A stretch of DNA of 64,000 nucleotides from an uncultured Mycobacteriaceae bacterium. GTDB lineage: Bacteria; Actinomycetota; Actinomycetes; Mycobacteriales; Mycobacteriaceae. Made by a program: the position numbers and the translations under genes. Position 1 is the first letter of the stretch. Every line of letters starts with the position of its first letter. The stretch lies in the NCBI GenBank assembly GCA_902826815.1, contig CADEGF010000021.1:1-64000 (forward strand), read 5' to 3'. Below the pieces are notes generated by a model. The model was not told the origin of the DNA and did not search any database. It saw nothing but the letters and a program-made list of their open reading frames with translations. Shown here piece by piece: positions 26,111-35,408 of this stretch.

Positions 26111-28243
26111 TTACGAATGTTGGCGGCCCTTGACCAACGCAAGCACGTCCGGGCCGAACTGCTCGAGCTTGCGTGCGCCGATACCGGGAATGGCGACGAG
26201 CGCGGTGTCGTCGGTGGGCAGCGTCTCGGCGATCGCGATCAGGGTGTTGTCGGTGAACACCACGTACGCGGGCACGTTCATGTCCTTGGAGGTGCGTAGC
26301 CGCCAGTCCTTGAGGTCGGCGAGAAGCTGCTCGTCGATGTCGGACGGGCAGCCTTCGCAGCGGCGCAGCATGACGGCCGCCGGGGTGGTCAGCGCGTTGT
26401 TGCAGACGCGGCACCGCGGCGTCGGCCCGCGCGGTTTTCGCGGTCTGCTCGGGGTGTCGGCATGCGAGTTCGGTGCGATGCCGTTGAGGAAGCGCGACGG
26501 CCGCCTGCCCTGCCTGCCGCCGGGATTGCGCGCCAGTGCCCAACTCAGCGCCAAATGCACCCGCGCCCTTGTGATCCCGACGTAGAGCAGCCTGCGCTCC
26601 TCCTCGACAGCCTCGCTGTCCTGGCCGTGGGCCAGCGCGTGCGAGATGGGCAGGGTGCCGTCGGCAAGACCGACGAGGAAGACGGCGTCCCATTCCAGAC
26701 CCTTGGCCGCGTGCAGCGAGGCCAGGGTGACACCCTGCACGACGGGCGGGTGCCGGGAATCGGCGCGCTGACGCAGCTCGGTGAGCAACGCCCGCAGGTC
26801 GAGCGAAGGCCGTTGCGCCACTTCGTCATCGACGAGGTCGGCCAGTGCGGTCAGCGCCTCCCAACGCTCCCTGGCGCGGGTACCCGCCGGCGGTTCACCG
26901 GTCATGCCAAGCGGTTCGAGCAGCTGGCGGACCAAAGGAGGAAGGTCGTCACCCGACGCGTCGGCGCCGCGCTCGGCCGCCCGCTGCATCGCCAGCAGCG
27001 ACTGCCTGATCTCCTGGCGGCTGAAGAAGCCCTCTCCGCCGCGCACCTGGAACGCGATGCCCGCTTCGGTCAGCGCCTCCTCGTAGGTCTCCGACTGGGC
27101 GTTGATCCGATACAGCACCGCGATCTCGGCGGCGGGCGTGCCGTTCTCGATGAGGCGGGTGATCTTCTTCGCGACCGCGGCCGCCTCGGCGACCTCGTCG
27201 GAATGCTCGGCGAAGGTCGGCTTCGGCCCAGGGTCGCGCTGGCCGACGAGATGCAGCTTGCTGCCCGCCACCCGGCCGCGGGCGGCGGCGATCACCTGGT
27301 TGGCGAGCGACACCACCTGCGGGGTGGACCGGTAGTCGCGTTCCAGCCGGACCACCGCGGCGTCGGGGAAGCGCCGCGAGAAGTTCAGCAGATACTGCGG
27401 GGTGGCCCCGGTGAACGAGTAGATGGTCTGGTTCGCGTCACCGACCACTGTCAGGTCGTCGCGCTCGCCGAGCCACGCGTTGAGCACCCGCTGCTGCAGC
27501 GGGGTGACGTCCTGGTATTCGTCGACGACGAAGCATCGGTAGCGGGCACGGAACTCCTCGGCGACCGCCGCATCGTGCTCGATCGCACCCGCCGTGTGCA
27601 GAAGGAGATCGTCGAAGTCCAGCAGCGCCATGCCGTCGGCGCGGGCCTTGAGCGTCTCGTATCCGGCGTAGACGCCTGCCACCTTCGCCGCATCGAGCGG
27701 AATGTCACGGCCTGCCTTGGCGACCGCGCCTGGGTAGTCCTCCGGGCTGATCAGCGACGCCTTGGCCCACTCGATCTCGCCGGCCAGATCACGCACGTCG
27801 TCGGTGCTGGTCGGCAGCCCGGCCCGGCTCGCGGCCTGGGCGACGACGGAGAACTTACTGTCGAGCAGTTGCCATCCGGTGTCGCCGACCACGCGCGGCC
27901 AGAAGTACTGCAGCTGACGGCGGGCCGCCGCGTGAAACGTCATCGCCTGGACCGAGGCGGTACCGGAGCCGTCGTCCAGGGCGCGCAGCCTGCTACGCAT
28001 CTCACCGGCTGCGCGCTGGGTGAAGGTGACTGCCAACACCTGGCCGGCGGCGACGTGCCCCGACGTCACCAGGTGCGCGATACGCCGGGTGATGGTCCTG
28101 GTCTTGCCGGTTCCCGCACCGGCGAGCACACATACCGGACCACGCGCGGCCAACACCGCCTCGCGCTGCTCGTCATCGAGCTCATCGAGATGAGCGCAGG
28201 CCGGGCCATCTCCGCTCCTCACGTCCGCGGCGGCAACCGACAT
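26111..28243 (-). CDS. uvrD2: ATP-dependent DNA helicase UvrD2
   Basis: A 710-residue superfamily 1A helicase. Walker A is AGAGTGKT (41-48); motif [15 protein letters not shown], motif [16 protein letters not shown], motif [14 protein letters not shown] and motif [14 protein letters not shown] are all readable. The C-terminus has the UvrD2-specific tetracysteine module (CRVCNNAL ... CEGC) and an HRDC-like domain ending [15 protein letters not shown]. The essential mycobacterial UvrD2 unwinds 3'-tailed duplexes. I start at the ATG giving [10 protein letters not shown]; earlier ATGs add up to 23 residues. It is divergent from mrx1, as in M. tuberculosis. Confidence 0.93.
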   Translation of the reverse strand: MSVAAADVRSGDGPACAHLDELDDEQREAVLAARGPVCVLAGAGTGKTRTITRRIAHLVTSGHVAAGQVLAVTFTQRAAGEMRSRLRALDDGSGTASVQAMTFHAAARRQLQYFWPRVVGDTGWQLLDSKFSVVAQAASRAGLPTSTDDVRDLAGEIEWAKASLISPEDYPGAVAKAGRDIPLDAAKVAGVYAGYETLKARADGMALLDFDDLLLHTAGAIEHDAAVAEEFRARYRCFVVDEYQDVTPLQQRVLNAWLGERDDLTVVGDANQTIYSFTGATPQYLLNFSRRFPDAAVVRLERDYRSTPQVVSLANQVIAAARGRVAGSKLHLVGQRDPGPKPTFAEHSDEVAEAAAVAKKITRLIENGTPAAEIAVLYRINAQSETYEEALTEAGIAFQVRGGEGFFSRQEIRQSLLAMQRAAERGADASGDDLPPLVRQLLEPLGMTGEPPAGTRARERWEALTALADLVDDEVAQRPSLDLRALLTELRQRADSRHPPVVQGVTLASLHAAKGLEWDAVFLVGLADGTLPISHALAHGQDSEAVEEERRLLYVGITRARVHLALSWALARNPGGRQGRRPSRFLNGIAPNSHADTPSRPRKPRGPTPRCRVCNNALTTPAAVMLRRCEGCPSDIDEQLLADLKDWRLRTSKDMNVPAYVVFTDNTLIAIAETLPTDDTALVAIPGIGARKLEQFGPDVLALVKGRQHS

Positions 28244-28343
28244 GACGTTCATCATGGCAGGGCGCACCGACATTGCCCATGAGGTGAGGCGCGTCGCATC
28301 GAATTTGAGCAATAGAAGCGGGCTCGGTTACGTTGAACGCGCT

Positions 28344-28592
28344 ATGACACCCAGCGACGCCCCGCTCACCATGTACACCACGTCGTGGTGCGGCTACTGC
28401 TCCAGGCTCAAGATCGCGCTGAAGTCCGAAGGCATTGCCTACGCCGAGGTCGACATCGAAAGCGACCCGGCGGCAGCGGAATTCGTGATGTCGGTGAATC
28501 GCGGAAACCAGACGGTGCCGACCGTTAAGTTCCCCGACGGATCCACCATGACCAACCCGAGCGCGCGCGACGTGAAGGCCAAGCTGCGCTAG
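28344..28592 (+). CDS. mrx1: mycoredoxin-1
   Basis: An 82-residue glutaredoxin-fold protein. The active site YTTSWCGYCSRLK has the redox Cys pair C16/C19, and the TVPTVKFPDG cis-Pro loop is present. Mycoredoxin reduces mixed disulfides between proteins and mycothiol. The longer frame from 28242 would overlap uvrD2, so the ATG at 28344 is used. Its stop codon overlaps the stop of nudC (4 bp, convergent). Confidence 0.93.
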   Translation: MTPSDAPLTMYTTSWCGYCSRLKIALKSEGIAYAEVDIESDPAAAEFVMSVNRGNQTVPTVKFPDGSTMTNPSARDVKAKLR

Positions 28593-29530
28593 TCGCCGAG
28601 CGCCGCCCAGGACTCGATGATCTCCCTGGCGATCGAGATCGACCCGGGCAGCAGCAGGCGTGACTCCGAGTCGCTGTTCCAGTCGCCGTGCTCGAGCGCC
28701 TCGCGGATTTCGGCGCGGGTGAACCATGCCGCCTCGGCGATCTCGCCGTCATGGAACGCGAACTCCTGCTCCGGGTCGCCGATGGCATGGAAGCCGACCA
28801 TCAGCGACCGCGGGAACGGCCACGGCTGACTACCCAGATACGTGACGTCGCGCACGGTCAGCCCGACTTCCTCGGCGATCTCGCGCATGACGCACGCCTC
28901 GAACGACTCACCGGCCTCGACGAACCCGGCCAGAAGCGAGAACAACCGATCCGGCCACACGGTCTGACGAGCCAGCACCGCGCGGTCGTAGCCGTCGTGG
29001 ACCAGGCAGATCACCGCGGGGTCGATCCGCGGGAACTCCTCGTGGCCGTTGACCGCGTTGACCCGCGACCAGCCGCCCTTGATCGGCTTGGTCGCCGACC
29101 CGTCGATAGCGCTGAAGCGCGCGCTGTCATGCCAGTTCAGCAGTGCGGTCGCAGTCGCCACCAACTGAGCGCTGACATCGTCGAAGATGTGTCCGGCTCT
29201 GCGCAGGTCGAGAACCTCGGTCTCGCCCTCGGAGTCATCCGGAGCGACCAGCGCACTGCGCACCGCCCAGACGTGCTCACCGTCTTTCAGCCGACCGAGG
29301 AACACCGCATGGTCGGTGGGCTTGTTGCCCAGCGCGACCGCCTTGCCGAGGACGACGCGACCGTCGGCGATCAGTACCTGATTGCGCGAATCGACCCGCA
29401 GGAGAAGCGCGTCCGCCCACCCGGCCACCGCCGCGTCGATATCGGTGCGCAGGGTGTCGGCGCGGTCGGCGCCGATACGGGACAGCAGCGGCACATTCCG
29501 CAGCGAGAAGGACGTCAACCGATCGCTCAA
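28589..29530 (-). CDS. nudC: NADH pyrophosphatase NudC
   Basis: A 313-residue Nudix hydrolase. The Nudix box GFVEAGESFEACVMREIAEE continues into VGL, and the NudC-specific element SQPWPFPRSLM follows it. It cleaves NAD(H) to NMN(H) and AMP, and NudC enzymes can remove NAD caps from RNA. The start is inferred as TTG at 29530: it overlaps the upstream stop (TTGA) and gives 313 residues, equal to the M. tuberculosis protein, with the conserved N-terminal VPLLSRIGADRAD. I see no CxxC zinc ribbon, as in other mycobacterial NudC. Confidence 0.92.
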   Translation of the reverse strand: MSDRLTSFSLRNVPLLSRIGADRADTLRTDIDAAVAGWADALLLRVDSRNQVLIADGRVVLGKAVALGNKPTDHAVFLGRLKDGEHVWAVRSALVAPDDSEGETEVLDLRRAGHIFDDVSAQLVATATALLNWHDSARFSAIDGSATKPIKGGWSRVNAVNGHEEFPRIDPAVICLVHDGYDRAVLARQTVWPDRLFSLLAGFVEAGESFEACVMREIAEEVGLTVRDVTYLGSQPWPFPRSLMVGFHAIGDPEQEFAFHDGEIAEAAWFTRAEIREALEHGDWNSDSESRLLLPGSISIAREIIESWAALGD

Positions 29531-30621
29531 CGGTCGGGCTCGGCGCTGCGGATGTACAGCAGGCGGTCGCCGAGTTCGAGCGCGTCGACCTCCGGATCGT
29601 CGACGCGCAGCAGCTTCCCGCCGCGCACCACACCGAGCACGATGTCGGGATTGTGCCGCGGCGAGCCGCCGACCTCCTTGACCTCGACCTCGCGCTCTGC
29701 GATCGCGAAGCCGGCGTCCGGGGTCAACAGGTCTTCCATCATCTCTACAACGCTGGGCGTCTGCACCGCTATGCCCAGCAGCCTGCCCGCTGTCTCGGAG
29801 GTCACCACCGTGGAGTCGGCGCCGGACTGCTCGAGCAGGTGCTGGTTCTCGGCTTCCCTGACCGCGGCGATGATCTTCGCGTTGGGCGCCAGCTCGCGCG
29901 CGGTGAGGGTGACCAGCACGGCGGCGTCGTCGCGGTTGGTCGCGACGATGATCGCCTTCGCGTGCTGGGCGCTGGCCAGCCGAAGCACCTCCGAATCGGT
30001 GGCGGTGCCGCGGACGGTGACCAGGCCTGCGCTCTTGGCGCGCTCGAGGGCTGCCGGGTCCTCGTCGACGACGACGATGTCCGCGGGCGCGACGTCGTCG
30101 CCGACCATCGCGGCGACCGCCGTCCTGCCCTTGGTGCCGTAGCCGACAACGATGGTGTGGTTGCGCACTCTGCTCCTCCATCGCTGGATCTTCAGTGCCT
30201 GACGCGACTGGGTGGTGAGGGTTTCGACGGTGGTGCCGATCAGCACGATCAGGAACGCCACCCGCAGCGGCGTGATCACCAGAACGTTGACCAACCGGGC
30301 CGACGATGTGACCGGCGTGATGTCGCCGTAGCCGGTGGTCGACAGCGACACCGTCGCGTAGTACAGGCAGTCCAAGAACGTCAGCGGGTCGTCGGGGTTC
30401 GGGCTGCTCTCGACGTCACGGTAGCCGTGCCGGTCCAGATAGACGATCAGGACGGCCAGGAACAGCGCCGACATCGCGTAGATGACCCGCCGGATGATCC
30501 GCTGGGTCGGGCTGACGAACGGTTCGGGAATGCGCAGCACGTCGACCAGGTCGGCGTCCGGTCGAGCGGTCAGATTCTGGTCGATGGCGGCGAGCCGCCG
30601 ACGCAACCTACCTTTGGCCAC
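29527..30621 (-). CDS. potassium channel with RCK domain (Rv3200c-like)
   Basis: A 364-residue two-helix K+ channel subunit. Helix 1 is about residues 46-62; the pore loop has the selectivity filter TTGYGD (95-100); helix 2 spans about 111-133. The cytoplasmic RCK/TrkA-N domain begins HTIVVGYGTKGRTA with the dinucleotide loop at 160-165 and is followed by a TrkA-C-like region (LGVVRGGKLLRVDDPEVDAL). It probably gates K+ in response to a nucleotide ligand. It precedes nudC with a 4-bp overlap, so the two are co-translated. Confidence 0.9.
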   Translation of the reverse strand: MAKGRLRRRLAAIDQNLTARPDADLVDVLRIPEPFVSPTQRIIRRVIYAMSALFLAVLIVYLDRHGYRDVESSPNPDDPLTFLDCLYYATVSLSTTGYGDITPVTSSARLVNVLVITPLRVAFLIVLIGTTVETLTTQSRQALKIQRWRSRVRNHTIVVGYGTKGRTAVAAMVGDDVAPADIVVVDEDPAALERAKSAGLVTVRGTATDSEVLRLASAQHAKAIIVATNRDDAAVLVTLTARELAPNAKIIAAVREAENQHLLEQSGADSTVVTSETAGRLLGIAVQTPSVVEMMEDLLTPDAGFAIAEREVEVKEVGGSPRHNPDIVLGVVRGGKLLRVDDPEVDALELGDRLLYIRSAEPDR

Positions 30622-30669
30622 GAGACCCTGTCATCGCTCGCGGGAGGGTGGGCACGCCATTATGTAATC

Positions 30670-31065
30670 ATGACCGCTCCCCCAGCCGAATTGCAGCAGA
30701 TCGCCAACCCCACGCGGGCATCGAAGATGGGCGCGATGCTCGTCGGGATGGGCCTATTGCACTTTGCGGCCCCCAGACCGTTCGACTCGGTCGTCCCAGC
30801 GGAACTGCCTGGTGACGCGCGGTTCTACACCCTCGCCTCGGGGGTGGGTGAGATCGTCACCGGCGGGCTGCTGCTTGTGCCGCGAACCCGCAAGCTCGGC
30901 GCACTGGCCGCAATCGCGTTGTTCGTGTCGGTGTTCCCGGCCAATGTGAACATGGTCCGGTTGTGGAAGGACAAGCCGCTGCCGATGCGGATCGGTGCAA
31001 TCGCAAGGTTGCCGCTGCAGATCCCGATGATCACCCAGGCGCTGAAGATATACCGCGAGTCCTAG
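30670..31065 (+). CDS. DoxX-family small membrane protein
   Basis: A 131-residue membrane protein resembling DoxX-like proteins, with about four hydrophobic helices (KMGAMLVGMGLLHFAA, LASGVGEIVTGGLLLV, LGALAAIALFVSVFPANVNM and a C-terminal one). The family segment AGxxEhxxGllLL is seen as ASGVGEIVTGGLLLV. The role is unknown; some DoxX proteins form redox complexes. It starts 48 bp from the channel gene on the opposite strand, and its last 35 bp overlap the convergent tetR gene. I do not recall a gene here in M. tuberculosis, so it may belong to an accessory insertion with the next two genes. Confidence 0.75.
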   Translation: MTAPPAELQQIANPTRASKMGAMLVGMGLLHFAAPRPFDSVVPAELPGDARFYTLASGVGEIVTGGLLLVPRTRKLGALAAIALFVSVFPANVNMVRLWKDKPLPMRIGAIARLPLQIPMITQALKIYRES

Positions 31066-31657
31066 CGGAGTCGACCAATGCCCGAATTGCCCAGCGTTTG
31101 ACCTCGGCGGCCTCGGCTGCGTCGAGTTGCAGCACATCCTTGAGGACCACCATCGATTCCGTCCCGATGACAAGGGCGAGCGCGTTCGCAAGCCGTTGCG
31201 CCACCAAGGGATCGAATTGATCGCGAGCTGGCGCCAACGCCGATTCGATCAGTGCTGTCCGACGGTTCTGCCGGGCCGGAAAGCCCGTGCTCGCTTCGCC
31301 ATTGGCGGCGCGCTGCAACGAGTGAGCCAGCATCAGCCGCAGCGCCTGTTCATTGGCGGCGACCACGTCGTCGATGGCTGCGTTGACGAGTTCAACGCGC
31401 TCGATCGCGTCATCGGGTGAGTTATCTCCGAACAGTTCGTCGGGCTCGGGCATGGCGCCATCCAGCGGCGCCTCGACGAGCAGCGCATCGACGCTGGTGA
31501 AGTAGCGATAGGCAGTCGCCCTGGACACCAGCGCCTCTTCGGCGACTTCCTCCAGCGTCGGCCTGCGGCCTTGTTTCATCAGCCGGGAGGCGGCGTCGAG
31601 CAGGTCTTTCCGGGTGCGTGTTTTCTGGTTCGGTCTACCGGCCTCTCCGGAAACCAT
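31031..31657 (-). CDS. TetR-family transcriptional regulator
   Basis: A 208-residue TetR regulator. The N-terminal helix-turn-helix is readable (RKDLLDAASRLMKQG, TLEEVAEEALVSRATAYRYF), with a divergent C-terminal ligand domain. It begins 3 bp after the SnoaL-like gene and is clearly co-transcribed with it. The perfect inverted repeat in the promoter of that pair is its most likely target, implying autorepression. Its 3' end overlaps the DoxX gene by 35 bp on the opposite strand. Confidence 0.88.
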   Translation of the reverse strand: MVSGEAGRPNQKTRTRKDLLDAASRLMKQGRRPTLEEVAEEALVSRATAYRYFTSVDALLVEAPLDGAMPEPDELFGDNSPDDAIERVELVNAAIDDVVAANEQALRLMLAHSLQRAANGEASTGFPARQNRRTALIESALAPARDQFDPLVAQRLANALALVIGTESMVVLKDVLQLDAAEAAEVKRWAIRALVDSARTRGISSAPG

Positions 31658-31660
31658 CGC

Positions 31661-32083
31661 TCAGTCCTGCGGCAACTGTTGGAGGATCGCGGCGAAGTCG
31701 ATCCATACGTTCTCCCGTTTGATATCGCCGCTTTCGCCGAATTCGACGATATGCAGCAGCCGGAACTCAAGCGGACGGTTCTTGCCCTCCACCCCGAACG
31801 GCGAGCCGGGTGCTCTTCCACGCCATAGTGATTCGTCCACGAGGAAGCCGTCGCCATACAGCCGGCGTTTGGTCTCGACCGCGCTTTCCGACAGATCCTT
31901 GAACAAGCCCTCATAGAAGGCCCGGGCCGCGTCGCGGCCGCGGGTCGGCCCAGTCGGGTAGCCAACGATGTCGTGTTCGGCATCGGGCGCGAGGGTGGCG
32001 AGCACGCCCTCGATATCGTCGCGGGCTTCGAACTCGAAATGCTCGTCGAGTTTTTCGTCCATTTGGCCAGGAGTCAGTGCCAT
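31661..32083 (-). CDS. SnoaL-like NTF2-fold protein
   Basis: A 140-residue SnoaL-like protein. The pattern is typical of the fold: MDEKLDEHFEFEARDDIEGV, VLATLAPDAEHDIVG, RGRDAARAFYEGLFKDL, LLHIVEFGESGDIKRENVWID. These small barrels act as isomerases, hydrolases or binding proteins for polyketides, steroids and xenobiotics; the substrate is unknown. It is the first gene of a two-gene unit with tetR. The ATG at 32083 coincides with the predicted transcription start, so the mRNA is probably leaderless. Confidence 0.82.
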   Translation of the reverse strand: MALTPGQMDEKLDEHFEFEARDDIEGVLATLAPDAEHDIVGYPTGPTRGRDAARAFYEGLFKDLSESAVETKRRLYGDGFLVDESLWRGRAPGSPFGVEGKNRPLEFRLLHIVEFGESGDIKRENVWIDFAAILQQLPQD

Positions 32084-32090
32084 GACGACA

Positions 32091-32119
32091 ACCGTAATGA
32101 GACTGCTGTCTCATGTCAA
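32091..32119 (-). promoter_or_regulatory. promoter of the SnoaL-tetR transcript
   Basis: Leftward -35 TTGACA (32114-32119), a 17-base spacer, and -10 TACGGT (32091-32096). The start of transcription would fall at about 32083-32085, at the ATG itself, which predicts a leaderless mRNA. Confidence 0.7.
32097..32114. promoter_or_regulatory. TetR-type operator ATGAGAC-N4-GTCTCAT
   Basis: A perfect inverted repeat with 7-bp arms and a 4-bp spacer. It fills the -35/-10 spacer of the SnoaL-tetR promoter, so a bound repressor would block RNA polymerase. The neighbouring TetR protein is the obvious candidate ligand. Confidence 0.8.
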
Positions 32120-32132
32120 TACTATCGTCTTG

Positions 32133-35100
32133 TTATGCGACCTCCTCGCGGCTGAGCAGGTCCGCCAGGTCTTCGATCTCGGGCAGCGACTCGGGGACGA
32201 CGGTCTGTCCCGACCGCACGTAGTGGAACGCCGCCCGGACGGAGTCCGCGGGTACGCCGCGCAGCGCAGCCCACGCCAGCCGGTAGACGGCGAGCTGAAC
32301 GGCCGCGTGCCGCTTGCCCTCCTCGGTTTCCGGCGGCTCGCCTGTCTTCCAGTCGACAACGGTGGCACCGTCGTCGTCGGTGAACACCGCGTCGATCCGG
32401 CCTCGCACCACCGTGTCGCCGATGACCATGTCGAACGGCACCTCGACATCGACAGGCGTGCGGGCCGCCCATCGCGACGCCATGAACGCGGCCTGCAGTT
32501 CAGCGAGGCTGTCGGCGCCCTCACGCGCCAAATGCCCGTCGACCGCACCAGGCAGGTCGTCGAGGTCGAAGAGCCGCTCTGCGCCATAGAACCGCTGAAC
32601 CCAGTCGTGAAATGCAGTGCCCAGCAAGGCATGCGGATCGGGCCGCACCGGCAGCCTGCGGCGCAGCCGTCGCAGCGCGGCGTCGGGTTCACGGCCCAGA
32701 TCCACCAGGCTGCTCACCGACAGCGCCGCGGGCAGCGTCGCGGGCCGCTGCGGTGCCACCCGGTCCCGTTCTGCGAGCAGCGCGTCGACATCGGCGGCCC
32801 AGTCCTCGACTTCGGCTAGGTCGTCGCGGGGCGCATCGAGTGGCGCATCGAGCCGTCCCGTGAGCGCGCGCCGCACCAGCGCGGCGCCACGATCGACATC
32901 TCCGCGACGAACACCCGCGGGGTCGGCGGGCCACACCGCTTCGACCGCCCTGTCCCGCAACGGGTTTGCCGCGCCATCGGCCGGCGTCGGCGCCCAGTGT
33001 TCGACGACACCGCACGGTTCGCCGTCGACCGCCGAGCTGTCGATGATCTCCTTGAGCTCGCAGAGGAACTCCGACGGCCCCCGTGGTTTGCCCTCCGATG
33101 CACCCCAGTGATGACCCGAAAGCAGCAGCGTGTCCTCGGCGCGGGTGAGCGCCACGTACAGCAGCCTGCGCTCCTCGTCGACGCGGCGCTGATCGAGGCT
33201 GCGCTTATGCTCGTAGATCTTGTCGGACAACAGCTTCCGATCGTTCACATCCGATGTGTCGAGAACCGGGACGCCGTGCGCGCCGAGAGTGGCCCTGTCA
33301 CCGCGCAGCAGCGGTGGCAGGTCGCCCGCATCGGTGAGCCACGTCCGCATCGATGCCGTCGACGGGAAGACGCGCCCGCTCAGGTGGGGCACGGCTACCA
33401 GCTGCCACTCGAGGCCCTTGGCTGCATGCACGGTCAGGATCTGGACCCGGTCGGCTGCGACGGTGACCTCGGCAGGCGCCAGTCCGTTCTCCACCACCAT
33501 CGCGGCTTCGAGGTACCCGAGCAGATCCGAGACCGTCGCGCCGGGACGTGCCGCCGCGTAGTCGGTCACCACGTCGGCGAAGGCGTCGAGATGTTCGGTG
33601 CCGCTCCACCCCGCAGACGGCGGCCGTGCGGCGCGGGCCTCGGCGTCGACGCCGAGCACCCGGCGCACCTCGGCGACCAGGTCGGAAAGTGAGTGAGTCA
33701 GGTGAGCGCGCAGTCCCGTCAGCTCGTGGCCGAGCGCGGTTATCCGGCGGTGGCCCTCCGTCGAATAGGCCTGGGCCGCACCGGGATCGCCGATCGCGTC
33801 GGCCAGGCAGGCGGCGTCGGCGTCGGGAGCGGCGTCGGCGACGATGACGTCGGCGCAGGCGCGGTCCCGCGGGCCGCCGACATGATCCAGTTCGACGGCG
33901 CGGCGCCACAGCGCGGAGATGTCACGGCCGCCCAGCTGCCATCGCGGGCCGGTGAGCACCCGCATGGCGGCGGCACCTGCGGCGGGGTCGGCGACGAGGC
34001 GCAGCATGGCGACCACGTCGGCGACCTCGGTCACGGCGAGCAGCCCGGCAAGCCCGACAACCTCGACCGGCACTCCCCTTTCGCCGAGCGCATCGGCCAT
34101 CGGTGCCGCATCGGCGTTGCGCCGCACCAACACCGCTGCCGTCGGCACGGCGTTCCCGGCATCGCGGGCCCCGTGGTAGCGGCGCGCGATGTGGTCGGCG
34201 ACCCAGTCGCGTTCGGCCTCGACGTCACCCAGGAGCGCGCACCGGATGGTGCCCGGTTCGGCGCCGGGCCGGGGGCGCAGCGCCGACACCGCCACCGACC
34301 TGCGCCTGGCCTCGGCCGACACCGCATTGGCCACATAGAGCGCCCGCGGAGGATTGCGCCAGCTGGTGCGCAGCTCCAGCGTCGGCGCCGGGGTGCCGTC
34401 GGACAGCGGGAAGTCGGTGGTGAAGCGCGGCAGATTGGTGGCAGACGCCCCGCGCCAGCCGTAGATCGATTGAATCGGGTCGCCGACGGCGGTCAGCGCG
34501 AGATCGTCGTCGACCCCACCACCGAACAGCGACGACAGCGCCACCCGCTGCGCGTGACCGGTGTCCTGGTATTCGTCGAGCAGCACCACCCGGAAGCGCT
34601 GCCGCAACTGCGCACCCACCTGCGGGAAAGTAGAGGCCAACCGGGCGGCCGAGGCCATCTGCATGCCGAAGTCCATCACCTTCTCGGCCCGCATGCGTCG
34701 GTGCAGCGCGTCGATCAGCGGCACCAGCACGGTGCGCTCGTTCTGGGTGGCGAGCATTCGCAACAGCCACTGGCTGGGGCCGCGGTCGCGTTGGTAGGGA
34801 CCGGCGGGCAGCGTGTGCACGAGTCGGTCCAGTTCGACATGGGTGTCGGTCAGCTGTTCGGTGTCGACGAGGTGCTCGGCCAGTTGACCTGCCAGCCGCA
34901 ACACCATCGTGGTGACGGCGGCGGGTGTCTTGTCGGTGTCGAGTGCGCCGGGGTGTTCGGAGACGACGCGAAATGCCAACTGCCACAACTCTGTCTCGCT
35001 GAGCAGCCTGGTATCCGGCTCTACCGGCAGTAGGAGTCCGTGCTCACGCAGAAGCGTGCCGGCGAAGGCGTGGTAGGTGCTGACCGTCGCGGGGTCGTCG

Positions 35101-35408
35101 GCCATGTCGAGGCTGCCTGCAACGAGCCCGGCGCCTGCGAGCCGGGCCAGTCGGGAGCGGACGCGGCGCAGCAGTTGACCCGCTGCCTTGCGGGTGAACG
35201 TCAGGCCGAGCACCTCACCGGGCGAGGCGTAGCCGTTGGCCACCAGCCACACCACGCGGGCAGCCATCGTCTCGGTCTTACCCGCGCCTGCACCTGCGAT
35301 CACCACCAACGGCCCCGGCGGTGCCGCGATCACCGCCGCCTGCTCGTCGGTCGGCGCGAAAAGACCGAGGGCAGCGGCCAACTCGGCAGGACTGTATTTC
35401 GCGATCAT
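32133..35408 (-). CDS. adnB: AdnB helicase-nuclease subunit
   Basis: A 1091-residue UvrD-like motor fused to a RecB-type nuclease. Walker A is GAGAGKTE; VVLLDEYQDTGHAQR is motif II; GDPIQSIYGWRGA motif [18 protein letters not shown] motif V; RRLLYVALTRAEDT motif VI. The C-terminal nuclease shows GTAFHDWVQRF, DAVFTDDDGATVVDWKTGE (catalytic Asp and Lys) and AVQLAVYRLAW. With AdnA it forms the mycobacterial double-strand-break resection machine. The ATG at 35408 overlaps the adnA stop (ATGA). The upstream extension of 46 codons runs inside adnA and is not used. Confidence 0.93.
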   Translation of the reverse strand: MIAKYSPAELAAALGLFAPTDEQAAVIAAPPGPLVVIAGAGAGKTETMAARVVWLVANGYASPGEVLGLTFTRKAAGQLLRRVRSRLARLAGAGLVAGSLDMADDPATVSTYHAFAGTLLREHGLLLPVEPDTRLLSETELWQLAFRVVSEHPGALDTDKTPAAVTTMVLRLAGQLAEHLVDTEQLTDTHVELDRLVHTLPAGPYQRDRGPSQWLLRMLATQNERTVLVPLIDALHRRMRAEKVMDFGMQMASAARLASTFPQVGAQLRQRFRVVLLDEYQDTGHAQRVALSSLFGGGVDDDLALTAVGDPIQSIYGWRGASATNLPRFTTDFPLSDGTPAPTLELRTSWRNPPRALYVANAVSAEARRRSVAVSALRPRPGAEPGTIRCALLGDVEAERDWVADHIARRYHGARDAGNAVPTAAVLVRRNADAAPMADALGERGVPVEVVGLAGLLAVTEVADVVAMLRLVADPAAGAAAMRVLTGPRWQLGGRDISALWRRAVELDHVGGPRDRACADVIVADAAPDADAACLADAIGDPGAAQAYSTEGHRRITALGHELTGLRAHLTHSLSDLVAEVRRVLGVDAEARAARPPSAGWSGTEHLDAFADVVTDYAAARPGATVSDLLGYLEAAMVVENGLAPAEVTVAADRVQILTVHAAKGLEWQLVAVPHLSGRVFPSTASMRTWLTDAGDLPPLLRGDRATLGAHGVPVLDTSDVNDRKLLSDKIYEHKRSLDQRRVDEERRLLYVALTRAEDTLLLSGHHWGASEGKPRGPSEFLCELKEIIDSSAVDGEPCGVVEHWAPTPADGAANPLRDRAVEAVWPADPAGVRRGDVDRGAALVRRALTGRLDAPLDAPRDDLAEVEDWAADVDALLAERDRVAPQRPATLPAALSVSSLVDLGREPDAALRRLRRRLPVRPDPHALLGTAFHDWVQRFYGAERLFDLDDLPGAVDGHLAREGADSLAELQAAFMASRWAARTPVDVEVPFDMVIGDTVVRGRIDAVFTDDDGATVVDWKTGEPPETEEGKRHAAVQLAVYRLAWAALRGVPADSVRAAFHYVRSGQTVVPESLPEIEDLADLLSREEVA

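Noticed and set aside
34225-34986. A 253-residue second protein inside adnB
   Set aside because: It is an out-of-frame shadow: the helicase motifs are continuous in the adnB frame.
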